Assembly: GCA_902609885.1 (NCBI GenBank)
Contig: CACLTT010000001.1
Span: forward strand, 62,001-126,000
Source of the DNA: an uncultured Candidatus Hydrogenedens sp.
GTDB taxonomy: Bacteria; Desulfobacterota_D; UBA1144
Direction of reading: 5' to 3'
DNA: 64,000 nucleotides
Of this stretch, positions 25,422 to 33,396 are shown one piece after another (positions within the stretch are counted from its first letter, which is position 1; every line of letters starts with the position of its first letter). The position numbers and the translations under genes are program-made. The notes under the pieces are model-generated. The model was not told where the DNA came from. It did no database searches and worked only from the letters and a program-made list of their open reading frames with translations.

Positions 25422-26027
25422 TTAGTATTGCACAATATCTGGATCAACAGTTCTCCACATATACCAAGTCGCTACACTACAATATGGACTCCACAGTTTT
25501 TTAAAATAAATTAAATATTTTTCGCTCGGCGGATAGTACAATTTGTAATTTTTAGAAATAGCTTTTAAAAAACCAATATCCTGAATAGGAAATATATTTA
25601 ATCTATTTTGATTAAACAGAAGAAACATTTCTGATGACCACCTACCTATACCTTTATTTTTTGATAAATATTTGATTGCATCATTATCATTCATATATTT
25701 GAGTTTTTTAATATTAAAATTTTTTTTTATAAAATTATCTGCAAGCCCATGAATATATTCTATTTTTTGTCTGGAGAAGCCACAATTTCTCAAATCATTT
25801 TTGCTTAATTTCAAAATTTTTTCTGGCGTAATACTAATACATTTTGATTCTAATTTTAACCATACTGAATCAGCTGATGCTACAGACACCTGTTGACCTA
25901 CGATAGATTTACATAAGGAATAAAAGGGATCCTTCCTTGATACGAGCTTTCCACTATATTGTTTCATAATCTTTGACAATATTTTATCTTTTCTGGAAAG
26001 ATATTTTCTTGCTTGATTCCAATCCAT
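25422..26027 (-). CDS. alkA: DNA-3-methyladenine glycosylase II-type (HhH-GPD) protein
   Basis: A 201-residue base-excision glycosylase. The helix-hairpin-helix is GIGRWSSEMF near 126-135, followed by the catalytic Asp D150 in FPIQDIG, and SIVGQQVSVASA near 41-52 is the typical first conserved motif. It lacks the extra N-terminal AlkA domain, so it is the short form (MAG-type). It would remove alkylated purines. It starts 22 bases from the divergent methyltransferase gene. Confidence 0.85.
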   Translation of the reverse strand: MDWNQARKYLSRKDKILSKIMKQYSGKLVSRKDPFYSLCKSIVGQQVSVASADSVWLKLESKCISITPEKILKLSKNDLRNCGFSRQKIEYIHGLADNFIKKNFNIKKLKYMNDNDAIKYLSKNKGIGRWSSEMFLLFNQNRLNIFPIQDIGFLKAISKNYKLYYPPSEKYLIYFKKLWSPYCSVATWYMWRTVDPDIVQY

Positions 26028-26049
26028 AAAGTAATTTTACCAACAATAT

Positions 26050-26676
26050 ATGTTATTTAATAAATTAAAAAATCTATTTAAGAGCAGTGAGCGAATTGAA
26101 AAAGCAATTCCTAAATTTAAACTTAAAGAGAAAAATATTAGGAATTGTGAAATAATTTTAAACCGAGAAGATTTACTTTCCAAAATACCAAAAAATTCTG
26201 TAATTGCTGAACTTGGGGTAGATGAGGGAGAGTTTAGCTCTAAAATCTTATCTAAGACTCAACCTAAATTACTTTGTTTGATTGATATGTGGGGAACTAA
26301 TAGGTACGGAGAAGTAAAAGCTAAATTAATTAATTCAAAGTTTATCAACGAGATAAAGAAAAATATTATTAAAATATATAGATTGGATTCTGTAAAGGCA
26401 GCAGATATTTTTGATGATGAATTTTTTGATTGGATTTATATTGATACTGATCACTCTTATACAACAACTTATAAAGAATTAAATTCTTGGGCTAGTAAAA
26501 TAAAAGAAAACGGAGTTATTGCAGGGCACGATTATATGATGGGTAATTGGTTGAAAACTCAAAGGTATGGAGTTATAGAAGCTGTTCATCAATTTTGTGT
26601 TGAGTATAACTGGCAGATTATATATTTAACTGCTGATCAAACTGAAAATATTAGTTTTGCTATAAAAAGAATTTAA
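26050..26676 (+). CDS. class I SAM-dependent methyltransferase (Methyltransf_24 type)
   Basis: A 208-residue protein with a SAM-binding motif AELGVDEGEFS near residue 57, a WIYIDTDHSYTTTYKEL motif near 135 and AGHDYM near 160. This D-DHSY pattern is typical of small-molecule or sugar methyltransferases of the Methyltransf_24 group. Substrate unknown. It converges on the 99-residue gene with a 4-base overlap. Confidence 0.75.
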   Translation: MLFNKLKNLFKSSERIEKAIPKFKLKEKNIRNCEIILNREDLLSKIPKNSVIAELGVDEGEFSSKILSKTQPKLLCLIDMWGTNRYGEVKAKLINSKFINEIKKNIIKIYRLDSVKAADIFDDEFFDWIYIDTDHSYTTTYKELNSWASKIKENGVIAGHDYMMGNWLKTQRYGVIEAVHQFCVEYNWQIIYLTADQTENISFAIKRI

Positions 26677-26972
26677 ATTCTTCCCATAATCCATTTGATT
26701 CTATTTGATATGATTCTATCTATACTATAAGGTGCTCGATGGATATCGTTATATATTTTATTACTACTATTTATGACTACTTTTTTACGAAGTTCAATAT
26801 TATTTTCAAAATAAATATATGTAAATTTAAATATATTGTAATCAAAATTTATGGACCGCTTGTATTTTATATTTTTCTTTAGCCCTTTTAAATTTTTATT
26901 GAATGGTATATAGATGTCCTCTTTTAAATATTTTGATTTTATTTCATTAAATTCATTCTTACTCATTCCCAT
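26673..26972 (-). CDS. hypothetical protein, 99 aa, basic
   Basis: A Lys/Ile/Asn-rich soluble protein with no motif I recognise. The start may be the third codon (MSKNEF), since both are in frame. It is part of a run of short genes between 26673 and 28260, nearly all on the minus strand, and its composition matches its neighbours. Confidence 0.5.
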   Translation of the reverse strand: MGMSKNEFNEIKSKYLKEDIYIPFNKNLKGLKKNIKYKRSINFDYNIFKFTYIYFENNIELRKKVVINSSNKIYNDIHRAPYSIDRIISNRIKWIMGRI

Positions 26973-26985
26973 ATAAATATTTTAT

Positions 26986-27060
26986 TTAAAATAATAAGGT
27001 AAGCAAAATAATTATTATAATATTAAGTAGGCATCCAAAAGGGATACCGGGAAGAAACAA
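26986..27060 (-). CDS. possible micro-protein, 24 aa, TTG start
   Basis: Directly after the stop of the 60-residue membrane gene, a TTG opens a 24-codon frame, MFLPGIPFGCLLNIIIIILL and four more residues, a Pro/Gly turn followed by one membrane helix. The adjacent TAA-TTG arrangement suggests translational coupling. It is tentative because of its length. Confidence 0.25.
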   Translation of the reverse strand: MFLPGIPFGCLLNIIIIILLTLLF

Positions 27061-27243
27061 TTACTTTTTCTCCTTATTATTATAATGTATAACTAGGGCC
27101 AAAATTATTATTAAAATACCAATTACCGCTGGAATTCTAAAAATAGAGACAATAAACCCGAATACTGCTCCTAACAACCCCCCTTGTCCCAACACTAGAA
27201 TTAAAATTCCAAAAATTATAAGATATTTAGTCAATTTACTCAT
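27061..27243 (-). CDS. small two-span membrane protein, 60 aa
   Basis: It has two hydrophobic helices (about 8-32 and 37-53) separated by FRIP, with a charged C-terminal tail HYNNKEKK. The family is not recognised. The preserved hydrophobic pattern and charged end favour a real gene. It faces the 29-codon gene at 27278 across a 34-base divergent gap. Confidence 0.55.
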   Translation of the reverse strand: MSKLTKYLIIFGILILVLGQGGLLGAVFGFIVSIFRIPAVIGILIIILALVIHYNNKEKK

Positions 27244-27264
27244 TGCTATTTAATTATCAAGAAA

Positions 27265-27270
27265 TATTAT
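27265..27270 (+). promoter_or_regulatory. TATTAT box 7 bases before the 29-aa gene (leaderless promoter candidate)
   Basis: A -10-like hexamer ends 7 bases before ATG 27278, with no Shine-Dalgarno sequence. Confidence 0.3.
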
Positions 27271-27277
27271 ATATGAA

Positions 27278-27367
27278 ATGAAGCAATTAATTGAACTTAT
27301 AAAATCAAAGCCTTATTCATTTATAATAATTTTGATAGGTATGATTTTAGTGTACTTAGGAATTTAA
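27278..27367 (+). CDS. small single-span membrane protein, 29 aa
   Basis: The frame encodes MKQLIELIKSKPYSFIIILI plus nine residues ending YLGI: a basic amphipathic N-terminus followed by one membrane helix. The TATTAT box at 27265 supports transcription. It ends 3 bases before the convergent 91-residue gene. Function unknown. Confidence 0.45.
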   Translation: MKQLIELIKSKPYSFIIILIGMILVYLGI

Positions 27368-27370
27368 CAA

Positions 27371-27646
27371 TTAATTATCTAGAAACTCTTCTAATTCACT
27401 AGCTAATTCTGAATCTATTCTTTCAACATCCTCTAAAGAGTAAAATTTATTTTTTATATTAGTAGCTATATTTTGAAGATGGGCATTATATATATTTTTT
27501 GAACCTTCAAATTCTTCTCTGATATCTTCACTATTTTCATCAGATGGTTTTATATTTTCATATTTAATTCTCAAAGATTCCTTTGATTCTTTTAATTTTA
27601 ACCAGCCATCTCTAAGACTATTAATTATTACATCTGCTTGACTCAT
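27371..27646 (-). CDS. hypothetical protein, 91 aa, acidic, coiled-coil-like
   Basis: A Glu/Lys/Ser-rich helical protein with heptad-like spacing and an acidic end (ASELEEFLDN). No family is recognised. It is 4 bases downstream of the DUF4177-like gene and probably in the same transcript. Confidence 0.5.
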   Translation of the reverse strand: MSQADVIINSLRDGWLKLKESKESLRIKYENIKPSDENSEDIREEFEGSKNIYNAHLQNIATNIKNKFYSLEDVERIDSELASELEEFLDN

Positions 27647-27650
27647 ATTT

Positions 27651-27845
27651 TTATATTATTTTTTTAAGAAAAAATTTACCATTAAAAACAAATATTAATT
27701 CCCACCCATCTTTACCAAGCACATTAAGCTTTTTTGTTAATTCCTCATCAGGATCAACTTTTTTTACATTTTCATATATATCTAAATCATGAGACTTAGG
27801 CTGATTTAAATCTTCAAATTTTAATATTTTGTATTCAAAGCTCAT
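27651..27845 (-). CDS. DUF4177-like small protein, 64 aa
   Basis: It begins MSFEYKILKFEDL and ends LNVLGKDGWELIFVFNGKFFLKK, matching the DUF4177 pattern of an N-terminal EYKV strand and a GKDGWEL motif followed by an FFLKR strand. I chose ATG 27845; the longer in-frame extension overlaps the upstream gene and has no similarity. Function of the family is unknown. It starts one base after the preceding gene. Confidence 0.65.
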   Translation of the reverse strand: MSFEYKILKFEDLNQPKSHDLDIYENVKKVDPDEELTKKLNVLGKDGWELIFVFNGKFFLKKII

Positions 27846-27846
27846 T

Positions 27847-28029
27847 TTATACCTCTGGCTCATCCAATTCAATATCTTCTGATATTTGAATATCAACTTC
27901 TTCAATATTATCGGATAAGTCTTCAAGTGATTTAATATGAGTATCATATTCCTCTTTAGTAATTTTATTCTCTTTTAAATACAAATTTAACATCCTTAAA
28001 TCGTAAGGATTAATTGATCTGTTATCCAT
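27847..28029 (-). CDS. hypothetical protein, 60 aa, acidic
   Basis: MDNRSINPYDLRMLNLYLKE and a following EEY motif resemble short SHOCT-like helical hairpins (NKITKEEYDTHI), with a very acidic tail ending ELDEPEV. Assignment is tentative. It is the middle gene of a minus-strand series with single-digit to 27-base gaps. Confidence 0.5.
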   Translation of the reverse strand: MDNRSINPYDLRMLNLYLKENKITKEEYDTHIKSLEDLSDNIEEVDIQISEDIELDEPEV

Positions 28030-28056
28030 TATTAACCTCTATGATAAATAATTAGT

Positions 28057-28260
28057 TTACTTTGCAGCACCAATTGATTGATCTTTACATGTTTGACAAT
28101 CACAACCAATCATCCAGCCAAAAACTTGCGATTCTTTTTTGCATTGTTTACAAGCAATAGTAAATAAACAACCTTCTCTTCTATTTTGATTTTTTTTAAC
28201 TTCCCAGGTTTCAACAGGCTCGCCAGGACAATCCCAACAAATTCTTTTTAGTTCTTTCAT
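28057..28260 (-). CDS. cysteine-rich zinc-ribbon-like protein, 67 aa
   Basis: Seven cysteines arranged as CWDC (about 8-11), a single C31, CKQC (about 37-40) and CDCQTC (about 53-58) suggest one or two zinc-binding knuckles. A Shine-Dalgarno sequence GGAGG lies 6 bases before the ATG. Family unknown; a role in nucleic-acid or protein binding is only inference. It is divergent from coaX. Confidence 0.6.
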   Translation of the reverse strand: MKELKRICWDCPGEPVETWEVKKNQNRREGCLFTIACKQCKKESQVFGWMIGCDCQTCKDQSIGAAK

Positions 28261-28315
28261 GATAGAACCTCCAACGGTATAATTTTTACAAAATATAAGC
28301 TTTTGTCAATAATGA

Positions 28316-28321
28316 TATAAT
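28316..28321 (+). promoter_or_regulatory. TATAAT box 6 bases before coaX (leaderless promoter candidate)
   Basis: A perfect -10 hexamer ends 6 bases before ATG 28328 and no Shine-Dalgarno sequence is visible. Confidence 0.45.
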
Positions 28322-28327
28322 ATTTAA

Positions 28328-29083
28328 ATGAAATTAATTCTTGAAATAGGAAATTCATCCACCAAGCTCGCAGTTTGTAGTGGTTTAAAGATTTCCAATA
28401 TGAATTATTTAAAAAATACAGATAATGCTAAATTTTTGGCAAATTTGAATAATATTGTTGAAAATCTTGAACTGAAAAAGCCAAAAATTAATCAAATTGT
28501 GATCTCGTATGTCAACAAAAAAATGATGAAAAAAATCAAAAAAAATCTAATGAACAAATTTCCAAATTTGAAATTAATTATATTAAAAGAGAAAAAATAT
28601 AAAGATTTTAAAATTAAATATAAAAACATAGATAGTTTTGGATCTGATCGTTTTTTTAATTGTTTAGGGGCTAGGGCTTTAAATAGTAAGACAGGTAGTA
28701 TTATAGTTGATATTGGAACTGCAACCACATTCGATGTGATTTCAAATAACTTTGAATATTTGGGTGGTATGATAATTCCAGGACCGCTAACATCATTTTC
28801 ATCATTGCTTTCTAATACATCTATGATTGGAAAATATGAACTTATTTATAAACAAGGAATACTAGGTAAGTCTACTCATGATTGTCTATCAATTGGATTT
28901 ACCCAGGGGAATTCTAAAATGATTGAATCATTAGTTTCAAATATAGTAAATAAATATGGCAAAAGCTATAATACTTTTATAACAGGTGGCTTGACAGATA
29001 TTTTTAAGAAATATTTACCAAAAAAATATATATTTGACAAACTGCTGACCCTGAAGGGCATAGCTTTTTATTTAAAAGATTAA
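28328..29083 (+). CDS. coaX: type III pantothenate kinase
   Basis: A 251-residue CoaX that phosphorylates pantothenate in coenzyme A synthesis. The ASKHA-fold motifs are present: EIGNSSTKLAV at the N-terminus, DRFFNCLGA near 105, VDIGTATTFDV near 128 and GGMIIPGP near 142, then FITGGLT near 218. Type III kinases need a monovalent cation and are not feedback-inhibited by CoA. The downstream 116-residue gene begins 1 base after the stop. Confidence 0.92.
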   Translation: MKLILEIGNSSTKLAVCSGLKISNMNYLKNTDNAKFLANLNNIVENLELKKPKINQIVISYVNKKMMKKIKKNLMNKFPNLKLIILKEKKYKDFKIKYKNIDSFGSDRFFNCLGARALNSKTGSIIVDIGTATTFDVISNNFEYLGGMIIPGPLTSFSSLLSNTSMIGKYELIYKQGILGKSTHDCLSIGFTQGNSKMIESLVSNIVNKYGKSYNTFITGGLTDIFKKYLPKKYIFDKLLTLKGIAFYLKD

Positions 29084-29084
29084 G

Positions 29085-29435
29085 ATGATTTTTAAATTTT
29101 ACATATCTAAAAAATTATTATTAACTCAGATTTGTAATGTAGGTGAAAATTTCAGGAAATTTATTTTTTATGGATTATTCAACCCTAAGAAAACTGGTTC
29201 ATATATATCTATAGAATTAGATATTACGAAATTAAACTTTTATTCAGATTTACGCAAATATAAAGTTAAAGATATTGAAATTGATAACTACAAAATTATT
29301 ATTGATAGCCATAAAAGACTTAAAATACAATATTTTATTAATAATAAGGTATATGTTATGAATTCGTATATCCCATTTTATGGAAAAACATCAAAGAATA
29401 AAATTTTCATTAATAATATTAAAAATATTCTTTAG
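29085..29435 (+). CDS. hypothetical protein, 116 aa, basic
   Basis: A Lys/Tyr/Ile-rich protein, mostly beta by eye, without recognised motifs or signal peptide. It is placed one base after coaX, which suggests coupling. Several marine genomes carry poorly conserved genes in such places; I cannot assign a role. Confidence 0.5.
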   Translation: MIFKFYISKKLLLTQICNVGENFRKFIFYGLFNPKKTGSYISIELDITKLNFYSDLRKYKVKDIEIDNYKIIIDSHKRLKIQYFINNKVYVMNSYIPFYGKTSKNKIFINNIKNIL

Positions 29436-29474
29436 TTTTTGTAAAATAAAATTCAAGAGGTAATAATAATAAAG

Positions 29475-30191
29475 ATGAAAACAATATCTTTGCATGACTT
29501 AATTGTTAGATTGCAAGAGAAAAAAATAGCTTTGGGCCCCGATCCTAAAGCTACAGTTAGTATGTATTCCGAACTTGGTTTAATACCTTCGCCCAGAATA
29601 AAAGCACATGAATCCGGGGACCTCCCACCAGAAATTTCATATCCAATAGATACTATTAAGAAAATAATAGAAATTAAGGATCTTAAGAAAAAAGGTTTAA
29701 GACTTGAGGAGATTCGTGACTCATATGCATTAGATTATGTAAAAGATGCTATTCAGGACATTATGACTAGTGATGATGACAATAAGATTAAAGAGATGGC
29801 TGTTCTTTTGTTTGAACAAGATGATAAATTATCGGGAGTACTTGAAGCTCCTATTCTCAAGGTGATTGAAACTAAAAATGCTAAAGAACTTAATAAGTTA
29901 TTATCATTATTTGCAACACAAAGTTTATTTTCGATGAATGATGCAAATGCTCTTTTAGAAAAATATAATGTAAATGATGCAAAAAGGTCTTTATTCAAAT
30001 CAATATTTTATTTATCTGTAATATGTCTAAGATTGGCTAGAAATAATAAAGATAAAGCTTTAGAGGATCTTGCTTTTGAAATTTATAATAAAATGGTTCT
30101 TTTACCAATAGAAAGAGCTAGTAAAAAAGTTCAAGAAGAATTTAAAAGTTCCTTTGAAAAACATATAAAATCTAAGAAGCTTGGCTCATAA
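29475..30191 (+). CDS. MerR-like helix-turn-helix regulator
   Basis: A 238-residue protein with an N-terminal winged-helix region resembling MerR: SLHDLIVRLQ, a VSMYSELGLIP turn near 27-37 and IKKIIEIKDLKKKGLRLEEI near 58-77. The C-terminal part (about 100-238) is helical and unassigned. It could regulate the adjacent cimA-lysC group, but it is convergent with cimA and overlaps its end by 20 bases. Ligand unknown. Confidence 0.65.
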   Translation: MKTISLHDLIVRLQEKKIALGPDPKATVSMYSELGLIPSPRIKAHESGDLPPEISYPIDTIKKIIEIKDLKKKGLRLEEIRDSYALDYVKDAIQDIMTSDDDNKIKEMAVLLFEQDDKLSGVLEAPILKVIETKNAKELNKLLSLFATQSLFSMNDANALLEKYNVNDAKRSLFKSIFYLSVICLRLARNNKDKALEDLAFEIYNKMVLLPIERASKKVQEEFKSSFEKHIKSKKLGS

Positions 30192-31737
30192 GTTTATATT
30201 CAAAACTATCAATTAAAGCTTTCCAACTTGCTTCGACAATATCACTTGAAACACCTATTGTTGACCAAGAAGTTTTTTTATCACTTGATTCAATTATCAC
30301 CCTAACTAATGACTCCGTTCCCTTGCTGCCTGATACAACCCTGACTCTGTAGTCTTTTAACTCAACCTCCTTAAGAGATGGATATTCATTTACCAAAGTT
30401 TTTCGCAATGCATTATCTAACGCATTCACAGGACCTGTACCAGAAGATTCATTTTCTATAATTTGATTATTAATTTTCACTTTTACTTTAGCAAATGAAT
30501 CAGATGATGGAATAATTTGTCTAGTATTGATTTCAGTTTCAAGCAGTTCAATTTTTGGTACATAGTTACCTGAAAATTTTTTTACAAAAAGTTCAAAAGA
30601 TGCATCAACATTTTCAAATTCATAGCCATTATTTTCCAATTTTTTTAATTCTTGTAAAATTATAGATAAATTATCATCGTTAATATTTGTAATTCCAAGC
30701 TCATCGAGTTTATATGAGATATTGCTTCTTCCTGATAAGTCAGATACGAGAATTCTTCTCTTGTTTCCAACAAGTTCAGGTTCAATATGTTCATAAGTTG
30801 AGGTATCTCTCATTACTGCACTAACGTGAATACCACCCTTATGAGCAAAAGCACTTTTACCTACAAAAGGTAATTTGTTATTAATTGGCAGATTTGCAAG
30901 CTCATTTATGAAGTTTGATACTTCTGATAATTTTTCTAAATTTTCTTTTTTAATACATTCTATGTTCATTTTTAGATTCAGATTTGCAATTATTGAACAA
31001 AGGTTAGCATTACCGCATCTTTCACCATATCCATTTATTGTTCCCTGTATTTGATTTGCACCTGCTAGAACTGCTTGAAGCGCGTTCGCAACCCCCAAGT
31101 CAGAGTCATTATGTGAATGAATTCCAAGTATCTTATTTTTTGAAAATTCTTTAACCACTTTAACAGCCTTGTCTATTTCCCATGGTGTTGAACCACCGTT
31201 TGTATCACATAGAATTACACCATCAGCACCACCGTTAATTGCGGATAGTATTGTTGATATTGAGTATTTTTCATTAGCTCTATAACCATCAAAAAAATGT
31301 TCAGCATCAAAAAAAACTTCATCAGTTCTTTTCTTTAAATATTCAATTGTATCATAAACAAGCTCTAGGTTTTGTTCATTTGATATTTTTAATGCTTTAT
31401 TTACATGAAAATCCCAAGTTTTTCCTACAATGGTTATAACATCAGTTTCTGCTTTTAGAAGTGATTGCACATTAGGATCATTATCGCAATTATTATTAGC
31501 TCTTCTTGTACTACCAAAAGCCGCAAGTTTTGAATTTATTAATTTTTCATTTTTAATTTTTTTAAAAAAATCTTCATCTCTATCATTTGACCCAGGCCAT
31601 CCACCTTCGATATATTTTATTCCAAGCTCATCTATTTTATGAGCTACTCTTATCTTATCTTCAACAGAAAATGAAATACCTTCACCTTGAGTCCCGTCTC
31701 TTAATGTAACATCATATACATCTACATTATTCATCAT
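30172..31737 (-). CDS. cimA: (R)-citramalate synthase
   Basis: A 521-residue HMGL-type enzyme condensing pyruvate and acetyl-CoA to citramalate, giving a threonine-independent route to 2-oxobutyrate and isoleucine. The N-terminus YDVTLRDGTQGEGISFS, the GIHSHNDSDLGVAN motif near 200 and the C-terminal LeuA-type allosteric domain (about 395-521) are present. The TRDGTQGEGIS pattern separates it from LeuA. The lysC stop and cimA ATG overlap by one base, so translation is coupled; it works with leuCD and ilv genes elsewhere in the window. Confidence 0.93.
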   Translation of the reverse strand: MMNNVDVYDVTLRDGTQGEGISFSVEDKIRVAHKIDELGIKYIEGGWPGSNDRDEDFFKKIKNEKLINSKLAAFGSTRRANNNCDNDPNVQSLLKAETDVITIVGKTWDFHVNKALKISNEQNLELVYDTIEYLKKRTDEVFFDAEHFFDGYRANEKYSISTILSAINGGADGVILCDTNGGSTPWEIDKAVKVVKEFSKNKILGIHSHNDSDLGVANALQAVLAGANQIQGTINGYGERCGNANLCSIIANLNLKMNIECIKKENLEKLSEVSNFINELANLPINNKLPFVGKSAFAHKGGIHVSAVMRDTSTYEHIEPELVGNKRRILVSDLSGRSNISYKLDELGITNINDDNLSIILQELKKLENNGYEFENVDASFELFVKKFSGNYVPKIELLETEINTRQIIPSSDSFAKVKVKINNQIIENESSGTGPVNALDNALRKTLVNEYPSLKEVELKDYRVRVVSGSKGTESLVRVIIESSDKKTSWSTIGVSSDIVEASWKALIDSFEYKLMSQAS

Positions 31738-32960
31738 TATCCTAATCCGAACTCTTTATGAAGAGAGGATATTGCCTTTTTGCACAAATTTTTATTAATT
31801 ACACAAGAAATTTTAATTTCTGAAGTACTAATCATGCTTATGTTTATTTTAGATTTTGCAAGTGATGTAAACATTCGAGTTGCAATCCCAGTATGAGTTT
31901 TCATTCCAGCACCTACTATCGAAACCAAAGCGATCTTTTCATCTTTAATAAGTTTATAATAGTAAAGCCTTGACTTGTTTTCTCTTAATATTTTAAATGT
32001 TTTATTCAAGTCTTCCTTGGGTATCGTAAAGGTGAGGTCAGTTTCACCTTCAGTGCTTATATTCTGAACAATCATATCAACGATAATACCAGATTCACTA
32101 ATAGGTTTAAAAATTTTGCTAGCAATACCTGGTGTGTCTTTAATCCCTATAATTGAAATTTTTGCTTGTTTTAAGTCATGCGTTATTCCTGATACAACTT
32201 TTTTTTCTCTTAATGGTATTTTTTTTTCATTCATAACAATTGTTCCTTTTTTTTTATTATCAAATGTAGATTTAACATAAATTTTTGTATTTGATTGGTT
32301 TGCCACTTCTACGGCTTTAGATTGTAAGACTTTAGATCCAAGGCTAGACATTTCAAGCATTTCTTGATATGAAATATAATTAATTTTCTTTGCTTTTCTA
32401 TATAATCTAGGGTCTGTTGTATATATCCCATCTACATCATCTTTAAGGAGCTCGCATCTTTCAGCCTTTAAAGCTCCAGCTATCGCAACTGCAGATAAAT
32501 CTGAACCACCTCTACCCAAAGTTGTTATATCGTTATTTGAATTAATACCTTGAAAACCAGGAATCACAACTACAAATCCTTTTGATAAATATTTTTTAAT
32601 TTCTTTTGTTCCTATAGAAACGATTGAAGCCTTACCATGAATATTATCAGTCAAAATGTTTGCCTTTGATGCATCTAGGCTTAAGGCTTTAACATTTATT
32701 TCATTTAATGCCATAACTAACAAGCTGGAGGATACTTTTTCACCAGTTGAAATAATTTGATCATACTCTCTTTCGTTAGGTAATAATGAGATTGAACTAA
32801 TTAATTTTATTAACTTATCTGTTTCACCTGCCATTGCAGATACAATAACTACAGTTGAGATTTTTTTATTTTTAAGTTTTTTTATATTTTGAGCAATTTT
32901 TTTTATTTTAGTAATACTTCCAACACTGGTGCCGCCATATTTTTGAACAATAATTTCCAT
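31737..32960 (-). CDS. lysC: aspartate kinase
   Basis: A 407-residue aspartokinase, the entry step to lysine, methionine and threonine. The kinase motif VQKYGGTSVG is at the N-terminus, TLGRGGSDLSA near 150, and two ACT domains follow (about 265-407) that normally bind lysine and/or threonine for feedback inhibition. It sits between tsaE (4 bases upstream) and cimA (1-base overlap). Confidence 0.96.
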   Translation of the reverse strand: MEIIVQKYGGTSVGSITKIKKIAQNIKKLKNKKISTVVIVSAMAGETDKLIKLISSISLLPNEREYDQIISTGEKVSSSLLVMALNEINVKALSLDASKANILTDNIHGKASIVSIGTKEIKKYLSKGFVVVIPGFQGINSNNDITTLGRGGSDLSAVAIAGALKAERCELLKDDVDGIYTTDPRLYRKAKKINYISYQEMLEMSSLGSKVLQSKAVEVANQSNTKIYVKSTFDNKKKGTIVMNEKKIPLREKKVVSGITHDLKQAKISIIGIKDTPGIASKIFKPISESGIIVDMIVQNISTEGETDLTFTIPKEDLNKTFKILRENKSRLYYYKLIKDEKIALVSIVGAGMKTHTGIATRMFTSLAKSKINISMISTSEIKISCVINKNLCKKAISSLHKEFGLG

Positions 32961-32964
32961 AATC

Positions 32965-33396
32965 TTAAATCTCTATACTAATCTCTCTTTGGTTAATATT
33001 ATCTCTTATAAAATTAAAATAAATACTAAATGACTTTTCTTCAAAAATTTTTAATTCCTCTAAAAATTTATCTGGCCATTCTATAAATGTTAAAGAATTA
33101 CTTTCATTTAGGATTTCATTCATACCTATCATCTCTAATTCTGAAAAATCTTCAACTCGATAAAAATCAAAATGGTTGATACGCATATTACTCACGGAAT
33201 TATAACTATTGAGAATTAAGAAACTAGGGCTTGAAACTTGATTAATAACATTGATTTTTTCACAATATTTCCTGACAAAAGTAGTTTTGCCTGATCCAAG
33301 ATCACCATGGAGCAAAATTATATTTTTATCACCTTGATTAGCTCTTATATAGTCTATTAATTTATCTAGTTCTTTTATATGCCAAATTTTATTCAT
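32965..33396 (-). CDS. tsaE: tRNA t6A synthesis ATPase TsaE
   Basis: A 143-residue P-loop protein with Walker A GDLGSGKTT (31-39), a SPSF motif near 58 and INHFDFYR near 75, all typical of TsaE. TsaE works with TsaB and TsaD to transfer the threonylcarbamoyl group to A37 of tRNAs reading ANN codons. The 5' end overlaps nnr by 8 bases. TsaB is at 40615. Confidence 0.92.
   Translation of the reverse strand: MNKIWHIKELDKLIDYIRANQGDKNIILLHGDLGSGKTTFVRKYCEKINVINQVSSPSFLILNSYNSVSNMRINHFDFYRVEDFSELEMIGMNEILNESNSLTFIEWPDKFLEELKIFEEKSFSIYFNFIRDNINQREISIEI

Noticed and set aside
30172-30191. Overlap of the MerR-like gene and cimA as sign of gene truncation
   Set aside because: Both proteins have normal lengths; short convergent overlaps recur throughout this window.
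32212-32262. Homopolymer-rich segment in lysC as a possible frameshift
   Set aside because: The aspartokinase frame is continuous and full length through it.
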